Of a stretch of 64,000 nt of DNA, positions 11,883-20,392 are shown piece by piece. The notes under the pieces were generated by a model. That model did no database searches. It was not told the origin of the DNA and saw nothing but the letters and a program-made list of their open reading frames with translations. How positions within the stretch are numbered: position 1 is the first letter of the stretch; every line of letters starts with the position of its first letter. The stretch is taken from NCBI GenBank assembly GCA_965206195.1, contig CBDBIZ010000011.1, positions 1 to 64,000 on the forward strand, given 5' to 3'. The DNA is from JAAOIF01 sp965206195. Lineage in GTDB: Bacteria; Pseudomonadota; Gammaproteobacteria; PS1; Pseudothioglobaceae. A program made the translations under genes and the position numbers.

Positions 11883-12353
11883 CTAAAGACAATGATAAGC
11901 ATGGCAAACTGCCCCTGCTAACGCATCTGCAGCATCAGATTGGGGTGCTTTACTGAGTTTTAAGGATTCTTGTATCATGTAAGACACTTGGTCTTTAGTA
12001 GCGTGTCCCTTACCAACCACGGCTTTTTTAATTTGATTAGGACTGTATTCTACGATCTGAATTTGATTCACGCCTGCTGCACAGATAACCGCCCCACGCG
12101 CATGCCCCAGTTTGATTGCGGCATCTGGATTAGGACGATCAGGACGCATAAAAGCACGCTCAATCACCAGCACATCAGGCTGATATTGCTTAACAAGCTC
12201 ATCGATTTCAATAAAAATAGTGGTAATGCGCTCGCTCAACTCACCTTTGGTACGAATGCAGCCACTGGCAATGTAGGTAAATTTTAGTTTATTAACATCA
12301 ATCAAGCCAAAACCAGTAATTCTTGAACCTGGGTCTATTCCTAATATTTGCAT
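11883..12353 (-). CDS. ruvC: Holliday junction resolvase RuvC
   Basis: A 156-residue endonuclease that cleaves Holliday junctions together with RuvAB. Catalytic acidic residues are visible in the usual places: D7 in MQILGIDPGSRITGFG, E near residue 66 in VIERAFMR, and the C-terminal pair in SDAADALAGAVCHAY. The HATKDQV segment also matches the family. The length is close to typical. It is convergent with the CDF transporter (7-bp gap) and divergent from the thioredoxin-like gene. ruvB is present about 7 kb away on the same strand; ruvA is not in the window. Confidence 0.96.
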   Translation of the reverse strand: MQILGIDPGSRITGFGLIDVNKLKFTYIASGCIRTKGELSERITTIFIEIDELVKQYQPDVLVIERAFMRPDRPNPDAAIKLGHARGAVICAAGVNQIQIVEYSPNQIKKAVVGKGHATKDQVSYMIQESLKLSKAPQSDAADALAGAVCHAYHCL

Positions 12354-12387
12354 GGGAAAATTTTAGCATCGAATTAATTTTTACAAT

Positions 12388-12411
12388 GTATATCATGATT
12401 ATATGATATAC
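12388..12411. promoter_or_regulatory. Palindrome in the ruvC/thioredoxin intergenic region
   Basis: The arms GTATATCAT (12388-12396) and ATGATATAC (12403-12411) form a perfect 9-bp inverted repeat with a 6-bp spacer. It lies 35 bp upstream of the thioredoxin-like start and 35 bp from the ruvC start, and overlaps a TATGAT -10-like box. It could be an operator or simply AT-rich promoter symmetry. Confidence 0.35.
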
Positions 12412-12445
12412 TTCCACTTTTTTAGAATTTAAAGGAGTATATGTC

Positions 12446-12817
12446 ATGGCAGTATTAGAACTCACAAAAGACAATTTTGATGCAACAATCAAAGACAACG
12501 ATATTGTTATTTTAGATTTTTGGGCACCTTGGTGTGGGCCTTGCAAGCAGTTTGCCCCTACTTATGATGAAATTTCCAACAAATTTGAACGCGAGGTGGT
12601 ATTTGCCAAAATCAACACTGAAGATGAGCAAGAATTAGGCGCTCAATTCCAAATTCGCTCCATTCCAACCCTGATGATTTTTAGGCAGCAAATCGCTATC
12701 TTCTCACAACCTGGCGCAATGTCGGGCACTGACTTGGAAAATGTAATCAATAAAGCCAAAAGTCTGGATATGGAGCTGGTGCGCAAAGAAATAGCACAAC
12801 AGGAAGCCAAAAACTAG
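12446..12817 (+). CDS. Thioredoxin-family protein
   Basis: A 123-residue cytoplasmic thioredoxin fold with the active site WAPWCGPCKQF at residues ~30-40 and the cis-Pro motif RSIPTLMIF. It would reduce protein disulfides. A good ribosome-binding site (AAAGGAG) lies about 9 bp upstream of the ATG. There is no N-terminal zinc ribbon, so it is not TrxC. The C-terminus is about 15 residues longer than standard TrxA and ends in a charged helix (KSLDMELVRKEIAQQEAKN), so I leave the symbol blank. Its last 4 bp overlap the convergent arsC/Spx-like gene. Confidence 0.92.
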   Translation: MAVLELTKDNFDATIKDNDIVILDFWAPWCGPCKQFAPTYDEISNKFEREVVFAKINTEDEQELGAQFQIRSIPTLMIFRQQIAIFSQPGAMSGTDLENVINKAKSLDMELVRKEIAQQEAKN

Positions 12818-13143
12818 ACCAAATCTGCATACAATTTTTCACTAAACCCAACTCTCACATGAGTGTCTATGACTAACACTGGGCGTTTAATAAGAGTTGG
12901 GTTTTTTAATGTCAGCACTATATCAATATTGTGTTTTTGCTCATCGCTCAAATTTCGATAAGTGGTTGAGCGTTTGTTAATTAACGCCTCCCAGCCTATC
13001 GCGTCAACAAAACTTTGCAATGTTGCCTCATTAATGGGATTATTTTGAAAATCAATAAACTCATAAGCAAGCCCATGAGTGCTTAAAAAATTTTGTGCTT
13101 TTTTAATGGTGTCGCAATTTTTAATGCCATACATTTTTATCAT
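12814..13143 (-). CDS. ArsC/Spx/YffB-family thioredoxin-fold protein
   Basis: About 109 residues from the ATG at 13143; an upstream in-frame GTG at 13152 would add three. The N-terminus MYGIKNCDTIKKAQNFL has the single CxxxxK-type motif of the YffB branch of the ArsC-like family. The segment RSTTYRNLSDEQK, then NPTLIKRPVLVID, is the family's conserved core (arsenate reductase-type 'P.likRPvl'). YffB proteins are glutathione-dependent reductases of uncertain substrate. It is the last gene of a minus-strand series, right after the PGPGW gene. Confidence 0.85.
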   Translation of the reverse strand: MIKMYGIKNCDTIKKAQNFLSTHGLAYEFIDFQNNPINEATLQSFVDAIGWEALINKRSTTYRNLSDEQKHNIDIVLTLKNPTLIKRPVLVIDTHVRVGFSEKLYADLV

Positions 13144-13155
13144 TGCTATCACTGC

Positions 13156-13566
13156 CTATCTATTAAATGGTGGTTTATTTGCCTTTGCGCGTAACCAGTT
13201 AAGCATTTTAAAAGTTGGATTGTGATGAATCAGTTTTAACTCCCATTTATACTTGTTAGGAAATTCCACCAAAAATAAACCCAATAAAATACTAATCAAA
13301 CCTTGACCTGGTGTTATCAGCATAATCACACCAACAACCAATAAAATAAATCCTAATAAACTTTTAATAATCACAATCAATAAATGAGTAAAATTTTTAA
13401 CTTTCAGCTGGTGCTTACCCAGCCCAACAAAATAATTTTCATCAATCAGCCCCAGTAAATATGGCATCAATGCAAGACTAACAACAAATACAACGGTTGA
13501 GACAATCCCCATCCAAATAAAATAATCTTGGTAATCTATGACGAGCTGATTGATAAAATCTAGCAT
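13156..13566 (-). CDS. PGPGW-type small membrane protein
   Basis: 136 residues with an N-terminal membrane segment (~16-40) and a hairpin of two hydrophobic helices around residues 68-100. The turn between the helices reads ITPGQGLISILLGLFLVEFP, resembling the PGPGW motif of a family of uncharacterised bacterial membrane proteins, here as PGQGL. The C-terminal tail is basic. The start overlaps the end of dtd by 7 bp, so translation is probably coupled. Function unknown. Confidence 0.7.
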   Translation of the reverse strand: MLDFINQLVIDYQDYFIWMGIVSTVVFVVSLALMPYLLGLIDENYFVGLGKHQLKVKNFTHLLIVIIKSLLGFILLVVGVIMLITPGQGLISILLGLFLVEFPNKYKWELKLIHHNPTFKMLNWLRAKANKPPFNR

Positions 13567-13997
13567 GAAAGAAAGAAAGTAACAGGTCCATCATTAGTGA
13601 GCGATACTTGCATATCAGCACCAAACACCCCACTGGCGACTGGTGCGTGAATTTTCTTAATTTGGCTTAAAAAATAATCATATAATTCTTTCGCCAATGC
13701 GGGTGATTTTGCGCTTGAAAATCCAGCGCGTGTGCCTGTTTTAGTATCAGCTACTAAAGTAAATTGAGAAACTACAAGCACGCCAGCATTAATATCAGCG
13801 AGTGATAAATTCATTTTATTTTGCTCATCACAAAATACGCGGTAGGTTAATATTTTTTTAATCATTTTATCCGCCTGAGGTTTCTCATCTAGTTTTTCAA
13901 TGCCTAAAAAAATCAAAACCCCTTGATTAATTTTGCCAACTAGTGTTGTATTTACCTCAACTTTAGCACTACTCACACGTTGAATTAAAGCCTTCAT
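13560..13997 (-). CDS. dtd: D-aminoacyl-tRNA deacylase
   Basis: 145 residues, the normal family length. It hydrolyses D-aminoacyl-tRNA and removes glycine misloaded on tRNA-Ala. The two signature active-site motifs are present: SQFTL (VVSQFTLVADTKTGTRAGF) and the C-terminal GPVT motif in LTNDGPVTFFL. It overlaps the stop of glyS by 4 bp, consistent with cotranslation. Confidence 0.96.
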   Translation of the reverse strand: MKALIQRVSSAKVEVNTTLVGKINQGVLIFLGIEKLDEKPQADKMIKKILTYRVFCDEQNKMNLSLADINAGVLVVSQFTLVADTKTGTRAGFSSAKSPALAKELYDYFLSQIKKIHAPVASGVFGADMQVSLTNDGPVTFFLSC

Positions 13998-16033
13998 TTG
14001 GACAGGTAAGTAATGTCAGCAACACGCAAAAACAAGTTTCTGATTTCACTCATTAGTTTTAATCTTTGATTTCTAATGTTTGGATTTTCATCATTGACCA
14101 TGACATTGTCAAAAAACTCATCAATCACAGGTTTGAGTTGTAAAAATTCTTTTAAAACCACCATGTAATCGTTGTTATTTTTCACAATTTTAGCAATTTT
14201 GACAATGGCGTCAAAAAGATTTTTATCATACTGAGTAGTAAAATTTTCATCCACTTCTGCTGGACTACTACCTTTTAGTATATTTTTAATACGCTTATTG
14301 GCTTGTATTAAACTCTTAGAGTTTTCATCCTGCATAAAAACATTCAACGCTTGAATGCGTAAATGCCAATCGTAAACAGAATTATGCTTGAGCTCGCTAT
14401 TTTTTCTAACCGACAATACTGCTTTTACAACTGCTTTATCAATACCTCTGTCTTGATAGTAAGCATCTAATCGTTCCAATATAAAATGATAAATTTCAAT
14501 CGCAATATCGTTATCAAATTTGTATAACCCAGCTGATTTAACAATCAACCCTAACAAATCCAATTGTAATTTTGATTCAATAACCATTCGTAATAAGCCC
14601 AGTCCTGCACGTTTTAAGGCATATAGGTCTTTTGAGCCAGTCGGTTTTTGTCCAATGCCATAAATGCCAACAATGCTATCAACCTTATCAGCAATGGCAA
14701 CTACTAACCCTTCTTGGGTTGATGGCAGGTCATCGCCTGAAAATCTGGGGTGATAATGTTCACTAATAGCCGTTGCTACGGCAATATTTTCACCATCATT
14801 TAGTGCATAATAGCCGCCCATAACCCCTTGTAAATCAGCAAACTCACCCACCATATCAGTAACTAAATCCGTTTTAGCAAGTAAGCCTGCGCGTGCACTG
14901 TGCTCAACATTTGCACCAATCAAATTGGCAATGTAGGTTGATAATGACTCAATACGCCTGGCTTTATCAGACATTGAACCTAACCCATCCATGAATAAAA
15001 CGCTGTCTAATTTTGCCAAACGTGACTCAAGCGTGGCAAATTTATCTTGCTCCCAAAAAAATTCCGCATCGCTCAGGCGTGGTGCAATAACTCTCTCGTT
15101 GCCTTTAATAATCACTGATAAATCACTGGACTTAATGTTAGCTACAGAAATAAAAGTGGGTAATAATTCTCCATTATCATCTACCATGTGGAAATATTTT
15201 TGATGTGATTTCATGACGGAAATAAGCACTTCTTCAGGCATGGCTAAAAAATTTGCATCAAAACTTCCAAAAAATGCATAAGGATACTCAACCAAAGCAC
15301 ACACCTCACTAAGCAAAGCTTCGTCAATCACGGCGTTTGACTTTTGCTTAGCTGCCACTTGTGTGATTTGTTGACGAATTAGCGCCCTACGTACGGTAAA
15401 ATCCACTTCAATTTGTGCGTTAGCAAATACAGTTTGTCGATAATCACTCGCATTAGTAATGCAAAATTGTGTCTTGCCAGTAAAGCGCAAGCCGCGAGTG
15501 ATATTGCCACTTTCAAGCCCCATTACCGAAGCATTAACCACTTCATTACCCAGTAACATTACCAACCAACGACTCGGACGTACAAAATTAAAATCCAAAT
15601 CACCCCAGCGCATTGGGCGCTTAATCGGTATTTTTTTAATCGCTGTAACAACAATCTCTGGCAGTAAATTAATGGTTTTTAAGCTGGGTTGTTGTTGGCT
15701 AAAATAATAATAATTGGTCTTACCAAAAATCTTTTGTGTCAAATCCGCTTTCGTCACACCGCAAGATTTAGCAAAACCTACAATTGCCTGCTCTGGTGCA
15801 CTCATACTGGGGCCTCTACGCTCAATCACTTGACTGTCTTGTTGTAATTGCAAATCACGTACCAATACCGCCAAACGACGTGGCGTAGCAAAAGATTCAA
15901 CCTTGTTATAAGCCAAATTAAGTACACTCAACTGGGTACTTAAATTATCGCTCAGGGCTTTGGAGAGTTGTGGTAATAATTTAGGTGGCAACTCTTCTGT
16001 ACCTAATTCTAGCAAAAAATCATTTGTATTCAT
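13994..16033 (-). CDS. glyS: Glycyl-tRNA synthetase beta subunit
   Basis: A 679-residue beta chain of the bacterial alpha2beta2 glycyl-tRNA synthetase. The N-terminus FLLELGTEELPPKLL and the segments RRGPS and KMRWGDLDFNFVRPSRWLVMLLG-type motif are characteristic of GlyS. The C-terminal anticodon-binding region (DALS-like) is present around NKRIKNILKG. The partner glyQ, often adjacent in gammaproteobacteria, is not next to it; minC lies immediately upstream with a 7-bp gap. Confidence 0.96.
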   Translation of the reverse strand: MNTNDFLLELGTEELPPKLLPQLSKALSDNLSTQLSVLNLAYNKVESFATPRRLAVLVRDLQLQQDSQVIERRGPSMSAPEQAIVGFAKSCGVTKADLTQKIFGKTNYYYFSQQQPSLKTINLLPEIVVTAIKKIPIKRPMRWGDLDFNFVRPSRWLVMLLGNEVVNASVMGLESGNITRGLRFTGKTQFCITNASDYRQTVFANAQIEVDFTVRRALIRQQITQVAAKQKSNAVIDEALLSEVCALVEYPYAFFGSFDANFLAMPEEVLISVMKSHQKYFHMVDDNGELLPTFISVANIKSSDLSVIIKGNERVIAPRLSDAEFFWEQDKFATLESRLAKLDSVLFMDGLGSMSDKARRIESLSTYIANLIGANVEHSARAGLLAKTDLVTDMVGEFADLQGVMGGYYALNDGENIAVATAISEHYHPRFSGDDLPSTQEGLVVAIADKVDSIVGIYGIGQKPTGSKDLYALKRAGLGLLRMVIESKLQLDLLGLIVKSAGLYKFDNDIAIEIYHFILERLDAYYQDRGIDKAVVKAVLSVRKNSELKHNSVYDWHLRIQALNVFMQDENSKSLIQANKRIKNILKGSSPAEVDENFTTQYDKNLFDAIVKIAKIVKNNNDYMVVLKEFLQLKPVIDEFFDNVMVNDENPNIRNQRLKLMSEIRNLFLRVADITYLSK

Positions 16034-16040
16034 AAAATTC

Positions 16041-16754
16041 TCACACTATCTGAAAATTTAGTCTATCCTCGACCAGACTAATTACCACTGGGCGCGCATA
16101 AAGTTTGGGGTCTGTTTTGTCAAATCGCCTATAAACACCAGCAATACAAGCCAATTGTGCATTAAATGATTGAATAAAAATAATGGCTTGCTTATCGCCA
16201 GAAATACCAGCAAAAATCTTACCAGCAACTTCTTTATAGGCAAAAATACTTCCATCTGCCATCACTTCTGCGCCTGCTTTAACCGTATTTAACAAAACCA
16301 AATCGCGCTCTTTAGTTACTATTTGTGCTGATGCCCGTACTTTATTATTGATAATATGCGGCGGCTGATAGGCTTGTTCAAGACAAGGCTTAAAAGATTG
16401 ATTTTTTCCTTCTTTACAACTAGCTTCTTTAGTTTTATCAAATGTCAATGCCTCGCCGAATACTGCCAAACCTGAAAACTTAGCAAAATCAATCAACTCT
16501 TGCTTGTGGGTACGTACACCCACTGTAACAACATTGTGTTGAGTGAGTATTTCTACCAATATCGCTAATTCATTGGCTTGGATATTTTTATCTTCAATGG
16601 CTAAAATCACTGGCGCATGTTGAAGTTGTTGGTTATCGCTCAATAACTCAGTAATTTGTGTTGATAAATTATCAATATCATCACTCAATACCTGCAGGGT
16701 GTAAATCACCTCAGTTTGGGTTTTTATTTGGATAGTACTAGGCTTTTTCATCAA
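16041..16754 (-). CDS. minC: Septum site-determining protein MinC
   Basis: 237 residues. The N-terminal MinC_N domain (FtsZ-antagonist, residues 1-105) is followed by a lysine-rich linker and the C-terminal beta-helix. The latter shows the expected repeats: LVLLNTVKAGAEVMADGSIF, AYKEVAGKIFAGISGDKQA and FIQSFNAQLACIAGVYRR. MinC blocks FtsZ ring assembly at the poles with MinD. minD and minE, usually downstream, are absent here; glyS follows instead. Confidence 0.93.
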   Translation of the reverse strand: MMKKPSTIQIKTQTEVIYTLQVLSDDIDNLSTQITELLSDNQQLQHAPVILAIEDKNIQANELAILVEILTQHNVVTVGVRTHKQELIDFAKFSGLAVFGEALTFDKTKEASCKEGKNQSFKPCLEQAYQPPHIINNKVRASAQIVTKERDLVLLNTVKAGAEVMADGSIFAYKEVAGKIFAGISGDKQAIIFIQSFNAQLACIAGVYRRFDKTDPKLYARPVVISLVEDRLNFQIV

Positions 16755-16760
16755 TTATGA

Positions 16761-17171
16761 TTAATCTATCCAACTTTGGGTGCAGTCTAAAAAATGCCAA
16801 ACACGCCTCATTCCAGTATCACCACTGAGCATTAGTGCCAACGGCGCTTTGTGTTTAAACTTTTTAACAGGTCGTTTCAACCAAATTGAGGCGTATTCTC
16901 GATTGGTTGGGTAAGTTGTATTGAGTGCTGCATAAATACCTAAAATCATCTCACTGCGAGCCATTGAATACTGATCAAAATCAAATGACTTATCGCCTCT
17001 TCTGTACAAATATAGATGTCTGGCTTTAAAAGATTGAGCCAAGCCGAGTAAGGCAACTTGCTCTTGGTCTGACAACTTCCAGGCTTCCATTATGTGCGTC
17101 AACTGAAGAGTTAACTGGTTTTTTTGCTGCTGACTCATTGTGTTTAAATCTATCATTAAGACACTTGTCAA
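16761..17171 (-). CDS. MbcA/ParS/Xre-type antitoxin-like protein (DUF2384)
   Basis: 136 residues. The C-terminal half (RSEMILGIYAALNTTYP, then WLKRPVKKFKHKAPLALML and RRVWHFLD) resembles the DUF2384 toxin-binding domain of Xre/MbcA/ParS antitoxins of RES-Xre systems. The N-terminal half is helical (LSDQEQVALLGLAQ), in place of the Xre HTH. No RES-domain toxin lies next to it. It sits between tolA and minC, overlapping the tolA stop by 4 bp, so it appears to be cotranscribed with the cell-envelope operon. It may have been recruited to another role. Confidence 0.7.
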   Translation of the reverse strand: MTSVLMIDLNTMSQQQKNQLTLQLTHIMEAWKLSDQEQVALLGLAQSFKARHLYLYRRGDKSFDFDQYSMARSEMILGIYAALNTTYPTNREYASIWLKRPVKKFKHKAPLALMLSGDTGMRRVWHFLDCTQSWID

Positions 17172-18127
17172 TTCACTTTGAAGTGGAATACAATTTCACT
17201 ATCAAACACGCTTTTATCCGGTGCTACTGGCAATGGCGAGGCCTTATACACAGCTCGCTCAATAGAATTTTTAAAAGATTTTTCTCGAAGAGTATTATCA
17301 ATATTACAAGACTCAATATCGACACTTTGAACATTGCCGTCTGAATCTTGCAAAATATGCACCTTACAACCCCAACTGTCTTCTGCGCCCTGATAACGCC
17401 ACTGGCTCTTGACTCTTGAGCCGATTTGATTAATGTAATTAATTTTAAGCTCATTCAAAATATCTTCTTGAGCAATTTCCCTGTCTTGGTCTTGCTCTGC
17501 TTGTATTTCTTTGGTTAAAGTGCGTTTATTTTGTTCTTTTTTAAACTGATTAGATTCGAGCTTTCTTTGTTGTTCAATGGCTTGCTTTTTGACTTGTGCT
17601 GCTTTGGCTTTGGCTTCAGCCAGCTTTTTCTGTTGCTCTGCTGCTTTGGCTTTGGCTTCAGCCAGCTTTTTCTGTTGCTCTGCTGCTTTGGCTTTGGCTT
17701 CAGCCAGCTTTTTCTGTTGCTCTGCTGCTTTGGCTTTTTTCTCAGCTAATTTTCTTTTCTTTTCAGCTAAGGCTTTAGCTTTTTTCTCTTGTTCGGTTTT
17801 TTCCTTAAGCCGATTAATTCTCTTTTGTTTTTTGTAGCGTTCATCTTCTAATTTTCTCAAATGCTGCTCTTCACGCTTAACTTTAAGGTCTTTTTTGTTT
17901 TGAATATCAGCCAAACGTTGTTTTTCTTGTTGAATTTCTTTAAGGTCAATGGTAATGGCTTTAGGGGTGATAAACTTAGGCTTGGGTTTTTTGGCCTCTT
18001 GCTGCTGAATTTCCCACTGCTGAATACTAGAAAAAACCAATCCTGTTAACAACATAAGGTGTAATACTACTGCCAACCAAAAAGCAATTGGGTGGTTCTT
18101 GGCAATCTTAGGTAATTTTATTCTCAT
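17168..18127 (-). CDS. tolA: TolA, periplasm-spanning protein of the Tol-Pal system
   Basis: 319 residues. A single N-terminal membrane anchor (residues ~14-36, IAFWLAVVLHLMLLTGLVF) precedes a long Lys/Ala/Glu-rich helical domain (~70-215). The C-terminal globular domain reads INQIGSRVKSQWRYQG and ends in the TolA/TonB-like fold. TolA links inner-membrane TolQR to Pal/TolB and couples envelope constriction to proton motive force. The helical region holds three exact 14-residue repeats (see repeat entry). It follows tolR by 13 bp in the order tolQ-tolR-tolA; tolB and pal are not in the window. Confidence 0.93.
   Translation of the reverse strand: MRIKLPKIAKNHPIAFWLAVVLHLMLLTGLVFSSIQQWEIQQQEAKKPKPKFITPKAITIDLKEIQQEKQRLADIQNKKDLKVKREEQHLRKLEDERYKKQKRINRLKEKTEQEKKAKALAEKKRKLAEKKAKAAEQQKKLAEAKAKAAEQQKKLAEAKAKAAEQQKKLAEAKAKAAQVKKQAIEQQRKLESNQFKKEQNKRTLTKEIQAEQDQDREIAQEDILNELKINYINQIGSRVKSQWRYQGAEDSWGCKVHILQDSDGNVQSVDIESCNIDNTLREKSFKNSIERAVYKASPLPVAPDKSVFDSEIVFHFKVN
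17597..17735 (-). repeat. 42-bp tandem repeats inside tolA
   Basis: About three copies of a 42-bp unit encode KAAEQQKKLAEAKA in the TolA helical domain. The copies are nearly or fully identical at DNA level, so the stalk length could vary by recombination in steps of 14 residues. Confidence 0.9.
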
Positions 18128-18140
18128 GACATTATAAATA

Positions 18141-18593
18141 TTACTTAGTATCGGGTGATTCAGTCACAATACCTACCTTATCAACGCCATTTTTTTGTAA
18201 AAAGGCCATCAGTTCAATCACCGAGCCATAAGCCACTTGCCTATCGCCTCTAACAAACACTTTCATTTGTGGAAAGACTTGCATTCTAGCCTGTACACGC
18301 GCTGCAATTCTGCCTAAAGGTAGTTGCTCACCCGAACTTAACTCAGCACTTTCATCAGCCAGTGAATTGATAAAATACTCACCAACTTGATTAATGGTAA
18401 TAACGGTTGGTTGTTGTTCGGTAAAATCAACAATGTTTGCATCAGCAAAGGGTAAATCAACTTCAATGCCTTGTTCGATAATCGGTGTGGTCATCATGAA
18501 AATCACCAATAAAACTAACATTACATCAATATAGGGCACAATGTTGATTTGTGCATCCACATCAGGTCTAGTGTGTTTAGGTAATTGAATCAT
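18141..18593 (-). CDS. tolR: TolR
   Basis: 150 residues of the ExbD/TolR family. One N-terminal transmembrane helix (INIVPYIDVMLVLLVIFMMTTPI) contains the conserved Asp (YIDVML) that carries proton flux with TolQ. The periplasmic domain includes MKVFVRGDRQVAYGSVIELMAFLQKNGVDKVGIVTE, typical for the family. It lies 6 bp after tolQ. Confidence 0.95.
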   Translation of the reverse strand: MIQLPKHTRPDVDAQINIVPYIDVMLVLLVIFMMTTPIIEQGIEVDLPFADANIVDFTEQQPTVITINQVGEYFINSLADESAELSSGEQLPLGRIAARVQARMQVFPQMKVFVRGDRQVAYGSVIELMAFLQKNGVDKVGIVTESPDTK

Positions 18594-18599
18594 AACTTG

Positions 18600-19265
18600 T
18601 TAATGTTGCTTTTGAAACATAACAAACAACTCTTCAATAAAGGCTGTGTATTTATTATTAATTCGACCTACTTGGGAGATGAGGCGATTATAAGCAATGG
18701 TTGCTGGAATGGCAGCAAACAAACCAAAGGCAGTTGCAATCAGAGCCTCTGCAATACCTGGAGCCACAATTGCAATGGTCGCCTGCTTCACCGATGCCAA
18801 GCCAATGAATGAATGCATAATGCCCCAAACTGTACCAAATAAACCAATATAGGGACTTGATGAGGCAATCATCGCTAAGACACTTAAACCGTTATCTAAG
18901 TCATCAATCTCATTATTAAGCGTGGTATTCATCGAGCGATAAGCGCGCTCGGCATTAACCATTGCTTGTTCACTGGTACTTGATTCAAAATGGATGAACT
19001 CTTGATAACCTGCGATAAAAATACGCTGCATCGGTGTGCTATTAGCATCTGTAGCGAGTATCTTGCTATGGCTTTTTTTCAGGCTAGAATTATCGTGAAA
19101 TTCACGATTAAAGGCTTTGATGTCGCTACTCACATCTAACAATGTTTTCTTTTTTGACAAAATCAACGTCCAAGAATAAACACTCATCAACACCAAAATA
19201 AGCATCACCACCTGCACCACAACGCCTGCACTGATAATTAAATTAAAGATTGACAAACTGTCCAT
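18600..19265 (-). CDS. tolQ: TolQ
   Basis: 221 residues of the MotA/TolQ/ExbB proton-channel family. Three hydrophobic segments are visible: residues ~12-35, ~130-155 (SSSPYIGLFGTVWGIMHSFIGL) and ~165-195 (IAEALIATAFGLFAAIPATIAYN). These motifs are diagnostic. It is first of the three clustered tol genes; ybgC is absent. Confidence 0.95.
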   Translation of the reverse strand: MDSLSIFNLIISAGVVVQVVMLILVLMSVYSWTLILSKKKTLLDVSSDIKAFNREFHDNSSLKKSHSKILATDANSTPMQRIFIAGYQEFIHFESSTSEQAMVNAERAYRSMNTTLNNEIDDLDNGLSVLAMIASSSPYIGLFGTVWGIMHSFIGLASVKQATIAIVAPGIAEALIATAFGLFAAIPATIAYNRLISQVGRINNKYTAFIEELFVMFQKQH

Positions 19266-19331
19266 TTATTTTCTCCGAAAATATTTGCAAAATATTGCAA
19301 TGATTTGCGACCCAAATAATACCTTATTTGC

Positions 19332-20360
19332 TCACTCGTTAAACAAATCTTTGACCTTAGAAGGGTTACTTAATCCCAAATGTTGGTATGCCAAATCAGT
19401 AGCACTACGACCACGCGGTGTGCGCATAATAAAGCCTTGCTGAATCAAATACGGCTCAACCATATCTTCTAGCGTGCCACGTTCTTCGCCAATTGCAGTC
19501 GATAAGGTATCAAGCCCAACTGGACCACCTGAGAATTTATTCATCATAATTGATAAATAATCTCTATCCAATTGCTCTAAACCTAACTCATCAACCTTAA
19601 GCTCAATCAAGGCCTTTTGTGCAAGTTTTTGATGCACCACACCGTTAGTTTTGACATCAGCAAAATCACGCACTCTGCGTAATAGGCGATTGGCAATTCT
19701 AGGGGTACCGCGTGAGCGTTGGGCAATTTCTAAGGCACCATTTAATTCAATCTCAATGCCTAAAATGCCAGCAGAACGCGCAACAATTTTTTGTAAATCT
19801 TGCACTTCATAAAACTGCAAGCGTTGCACAATGCCAAATCTGTCACGCAAAGGCGAGGTTAACATGCCAGCACGCGTGGTCGCACCAATTAAAGTAAAAG
19901 GCGGCAATTCAAGCTGTAGCGAATGTGCCGCCACGCCCTCACCAACCATAATATCCAATTTAAAATCCTCTAACGCGGGATACAAAATCTCCTCCACCAC
20001 AGGATTCAAGCGATGAATTTCATCAATAAATAAAATATCATACGGCTCAAGTTTGGTGAGAATTGCTGCCAAATCACCAGAACGCTCTAATACTGGACCA
20101 GAAGTTTGTTTAAAGCCCACACTCATTTGATTGGCAATAACATGCGCCAAAGTAGTTTTCCCCAAGCCGGGCGGGCCATAAATTAAACAATGGTCAAGTG
20201 CTTCACCACGTTTTTTGGCCGCTTCAACAAACAACAACAGCTGCGATTTTACGTCCGTTTGCCCAATGTAGTCAGACAACGAACCGGGGCGTACTGAAGT
20301 CATGACAATGTTTTCATTGTCTTGTTCTTGTCCGCCGACTAATGAGTCTTGTTCTATCAT
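19332..20360 (-). CDS. ruvB: Holliday junction branch-migration ATPase RuvB
   Basis: 342 residues, normal length. Walker A is YGPPGLGKTTLAH, Walker B is LFIDEIHRLNP, sensor 1 lies in LIGATTRAG, and the arginine finger is in SPLRDRFG. The C-terminal winged helix (RTPRGRSATDLAYQHLG) completes it. It drives branch migration with RuvA. It lies 66 bp before tolQ and 32 bp after lolB on the same strand. Confidence 0.98.
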   Translation of the reverse strand: MIEQDSLVGGQEQDNENIVMTSVRPGSLSDYIGQTDVKSQLLLFVEAAKKRGEALDHCLIYGPPGLGKTTLAHVIANQMSVGFKQTSGPVLERSGDLAAILTKLEPYDILFIDEIHRLNPVVEEILYPALEDFKLDIMVGEGVAAHSLQLELPPFTLIGATTRAGMLTSPLRDRFGIVQRLQFYEVQDLQKIVARSAGILGIEIELNGALEIAQRSRGTPRIANRLLRRVRDFADVKTNGVVHQKLAQKALIELKVDELGLEQLDRDYLSIMMNKFSGGPVGLDTLSTAIGEERGTLEDMVEPYLIQQGFIMRTPRGRSATDLAYQHLGLSNPSKVKDLFNE

Positions 20361-20392
20361 AAGATGGTTATTTTAGTCTAAATATCGTCCTA

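Noticed and set aside
17531..17837. Plus-strand Phe/Cys/Leu-rich ORFs opposite tolA
   Set aside because: They are antisense shadows of the TolA Lys/Ala/Glu repeat region.
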